Source of the DNA: Ustilaginoidea virens | Taxonomy: Eukaryota; Ascomycota; Sordariomycetes; Hypocreales; Clavicipitaceae | Length of the DNA stretch: 64,000 nucleotides | NCBI RefSeq assembly: GCF_000687475.1 | Contig: NC_057318.1 | Span: 1,922,001 to 1,986,000 of the forward strand | Reading direction: 5' to 3' | The notes under the pieces: generated by a model | What the model was told of the DNA's origin: nothing | The model's input: only the letters and a program-made list of their open reading frames with translations | Database searches by the model: none | Part shown: one piece after another, positions 61,376 to 64,000 of the stretch | Numbering within the stretch: the first letter of the stretch is position 1 | Layout of the letters: every line of letters starts with the position of its first letter | Position numbers and translations under genes: made by a program

Positions 61376-61828
61376 TATTACGTCTGCTTAAAGCATACCG
61401 ACTCTAGTTCCTACTATATTTATATCGGTTATATATTGATAGGTCTATATGCCCGATTTTTATCCTATATATTTAATTGAGGTTATTTTTAAAGGCTATA
61501 AGAGGTTTTAATTAGGGGGCAATATATATAGGGGATAATATTGGATAGTTTATTCTTCTGCCTCTAAGGAGGAGGAGGGGGGTATATTACAGGCTCGGGC
61601 TATGCTTATGCTATAATATGGCTAGGACTTAGGCTGCGCCTGCGTCTAGCCTAAGAAGGGCAATAGACAGAGTCACGGGACTATACTAAGACTCTAATAT
61701 ATATTATAATCGGGATATAAATAGACTAGATAGAAGGTTCCTATTTGGATCCTTTTCCTTCCTCTTTAGTCTATTTAATATATATTATTAACGCCTATTC
61801 GCAGCCGCCCTAGGGCCAGTCCTTTAAG
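61376..61828 (+). mobile_element. Gypsy-1 copy 2, 3' end with LTR
   Basis: Last internal segment with polypurine tract (about 61567-61582), followed by the 3' LTR at 61585-61828 (244 bp, the same length as in copy 1). Copy 2's 5' half lies left of the window, beyond LINE-1 copy A. Confidence 0.88.
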
Positions 61829-62541
61829 GCGGTCAGACCGCTTATAAATTGCAAGATTTCTATAATAGTAGGATCTATAGGGGTTATCATACTACTTATA
61901 GCTTAGCTGCTATTAGGGTTTGGCTCGGATATATTTAGGGTCTTAATACGGTTAATTAGGGGAATATAGAGTCGCATTAGGCTTAAACTAATATATATAT
62001 TAAATATAGGTAGAGATAGAGTATAGCCTTTTAAATATTAATTCTTAGAGGAGAAGGATAGGCTTATATGGGGCTATATATATAGGTTCGGGAATATACA
62101 GGTAATTAGTCTATTAATATTAGTATCTATTACGACCTTAGGCAGGGGGGATAATACTTATAGTAGGATACTAATAATAATTAATTCGGCTATAAAAAGA
62201 AAAAGGAAGAAAAGAAAAAGGGTAATAAAAAGAGTATAAGAGAAGACGCATTTTTACCTAAAGGGATTACCTACCGATAGCTAGCGAAAAAATTTTTATA
62301 ATACTAATAGCTGCTACGAATAGCTTCTAACTGGCGACGTAATGCCAGCCTTCTATATGTTTCTACTATACCACCTTCCCGAATTAATACTTTATAATAT
62401 CCCTTATTTATATAAACCGGACCCAACGAACAGACTTAAGGTTATCGCAATAATAACCCAGGCGACCTAATTAGGCCTATATAGAGGAGGGGCAGGTTTT
62501 AAAATATAATTAATTTGATTGCGAGGCAGAGGAGGGGGGTA
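61829..62541 (+). mobile_element. Gypsy-2 3' internal segment
   Basis: AT-rich sequence with partial similarity to the Gypsy-1 3' region (ACCGATAGCTAGCGA near 62274 against 9284). Ends in a GAGGAGGGG-type polypurine tract before an LTR. No gene recognised. Confidence 0.65.
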
Positions 62542-62794
62542 TATTATAGGCTCGGGCTACGCCCGTGCTATAATATAGCTAGGACTCGGGCTGCGCCTAT
62601 GCCTAGCCTAAATAGGGTTATATAAGTCAGCGGCATAGGGTCATAAGACTACGCTAAGACCTTAACCTATACTAATATATAATTAAATAGACTATTAAGA
62701 GGCCCCTATTTAGGTCCTCTCTCTTTCCTCCTTAGTCTATTTAATATATTCATTTAACGCCTATTTACAGTAGCCCTAGGGCTAGTCCTTTATA
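62542..62794 (+). repeat. 3' LTR of Gypsy-2 (diverged family)
   Basis: 253 bp, alignable to the Gypsy-1 LTR (GGCTCGGGCTACGCCCGTGC and CCCTAGGGCTAGTCC are shared) but with internal differences and a longer middle. Confidence 0.8.
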
Positions 62795-63825
62795 ATTAGC
62801 ATAATAGACCAATATATAGCCTATTAGACCTTATAATACTTATCTTTATCTACCTACTAAAGTCAGCTATTAAGTTAAAAGATACTAATAAGCCGCTATA
62901 CTTACTTTTTAATTATAAGCGAAAGCCTTCTATAATACTAATATATTTTCTATTAGTTCGCGGTTTATAGTATTATATTCGAGAATATAATAAGGCTTCC
63001 GCTTTAAAGTATAAGCAAAATAGGTACCCTTAAGCCCTACCTATTATTAGCAAAAGGCAGATAATAAATAAAAAGAACCTTTTACCCTATTAATTATAAT
63101 AACGAGCGGCTATATCGGTATTACTATATATATAGAGATAATATAGCCATTTTCGGGCTAGATTAAGGCCTAACTCTAGAACGTTTAGCATTTTAAAGAA
63201 TAAAAGACATATAAAAGCTATAGTAGTGCAATTAAGGCAGAATTATATATAAAGAAGCGAAAGAAAATTTTTAATAACTTTTAATAAGGAATAAAAAGGG
63301 AGGAGGAAAAGAAATAAAAAAGTAGGGCAAATAAAAGAGACTTTATACTATTATATACCTATACTAGATTATTCGACTGTCCGCTAGCTGTCCTAACCTA
63401 TATTAGATGAAATCAATAATAATAAAACGCGCAATTTACTATATTACCGCTGCCTACCCAATATTAATATTACTGCTACTACCCCTATCTAATAATACTA
63501 CACACACTAAACCTAATATATACCCACCTTAGAGCTAACCTAATACCTACTAATGCATATTACCGCGCCTATTGAGGCGTTCCTACTATCTATACTTTTC
63601 TAGCCATGCCGCCAGACTTAGTCTTATACGATAGGACACCTCCTTGTAATATATAGTAAATCCTCTTTAAATATAAAAGGATACTACCAATTAAGGATAG
63701 TATATAGGTTTTCCTCCTAGTATTCGGGTTTCCTATATATATTAGGCATAGAGATATTAGCATTAGGCTAGATAGTGACTTATCCCCCCCTAAATAGCTT
63801 AGCTAGAGTAATATATATATATATC
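62795..63825 (+). mobile_element. LINE-2 3' fragment, RIP-mutated
   Basis: About 1.03 kb corresponding to 46659-47700 inverted, ending in (TA)n at 63825. It carries on its minus strand the first exons of the LINE-2 antisense gene (about 62830-63200), an independent, separately mutated copy. 5'-truncated; TSD not identified. Confidence 0.8.
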
Positions 63826-64000
63826 TAACTCGATATTCTTAATAGTATCTACCTAGTCTTCTATATTAATCTTATAAAATATACTGCCTTTAATCTGCTA
63901 TTAAGCTAAATACTTATAGATATTAGGCCTAGTCTTCTATTAATCCTACTAGAGGACTCTAATACCCTATATAAGGAATTTAAGGTCGAAGAGATATTAG
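63826..64000. other. AT-rich sequence, unassigned
   Basis: Follows the LINE-2 tail. RIP-like composition; nothing recognised. It may be the element into which the LINE-2 fragment inserted. Confidence 0.5.

Larger units (their letters stand above)
1..64000. other. RIP-mutated AT-rich heterochromatic repeat block
   Basis: Nearly the whole window is depleted of CA/TG and full of TA, and recognisable transposon frames are interrupted mainly by TAG and TAA. That is the expected outcome of C-to-T change at CpA on both strands, i.e. RIP in ascomycete fungi. Four tracts stand out as lightly or not mutated: 22680-23439, 29879-36269, 60947-61375 and, partly, the ORF1 end of 46659-53499. No host gene, rRNA or tRNA was recognised. 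Confidence 0.93.

Overview
This window is a transposon graveyard from a filamentous ascomycete (Pezizomycotina type). I see no ordinary host gene in it. Most of the sequence is extremely rich in TA steps and poor in CA and TG, which is the signature of repeat-induced point mutation (RIP). Almost every coding frame is broken by TAG or TAA codons that arise from CAG, CAA or TGG. Family names used here (LINE-1, LINE-2, Gypsy-1, Gypsy-2) are local labels only.

Layout: the window can be read as nested insertions, and most boundaries are fixed by target-site duplications (TSDs). The outer host is the 3' half of a chromodomain Ty3/Gypsy element (Gypsy-1 copy 2), seen in five pieces (13679-14504, 26218-27395, 53651-54283, 60711-60946, 61376-61828). 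Its 3' LTR abuts the 3' end of a related element, Gypsy-2 (61829-62794). Into copy 2 went LINE-1 copies A (1-13678), C (14505-26217), D (27396-53650) and H (54284-60710), plus a short LINE-2 copy (60947-61375). A complete Gypsy-1 copy 1 (2196-9829) sits in A. LINE-1 copy B (15719-22110) and an unmutated 760-bp element (22680-23439) sit in C. A divergent LINE-1, copy F (28640-41637), and a full LINE-2 (46659-53499) sit in D. The youngest LINE-1, copy E (29879-36269), sits in F with a perfect 14-bp TSD and little RIP.

LINE-1 is about 6.39 kb: a short 5' UTR; ORF1 (503 codons, gag-like with three CCHC knuckles); ORF2 (1054 codons, APE endonuclease, reverse transcriptase, C-terminal Cys/His finger); a 1.6-kb 3' region; two 3' hairpins; and a (TAA)n tail. 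LINE-2 has related ORFs and a (TA)n tail.

Main finding: the 3' region of these LINEs carries a third gene on the opposite strand, converging on ORF2, with short spliceosomal introns. In copy E it has four exons (30549-30581, 30634-30715, 30763-30893, 30951-31310). All three introns have GT..AG ends and the same GCTGAC branch site. The spliced frame gives a ~201-residue protein with six cysteines spaced C-x2-C-x10-C-x9-C-x2-C-x6-C, reminiscent of a fungal zinc cluster. The same frame, cysteine spacing and a 131-bp exon occur in LINE-2, with Cys changed to Tyr by RIP. Its stop lies 176 bp from the ORF2 stop in six LINE-1 copies (177 in the seventh). This looks like a retrotransposon-borne, antisense, intron-containing zinc-cluster-like gene; I do not recognise it as a described LINE component.
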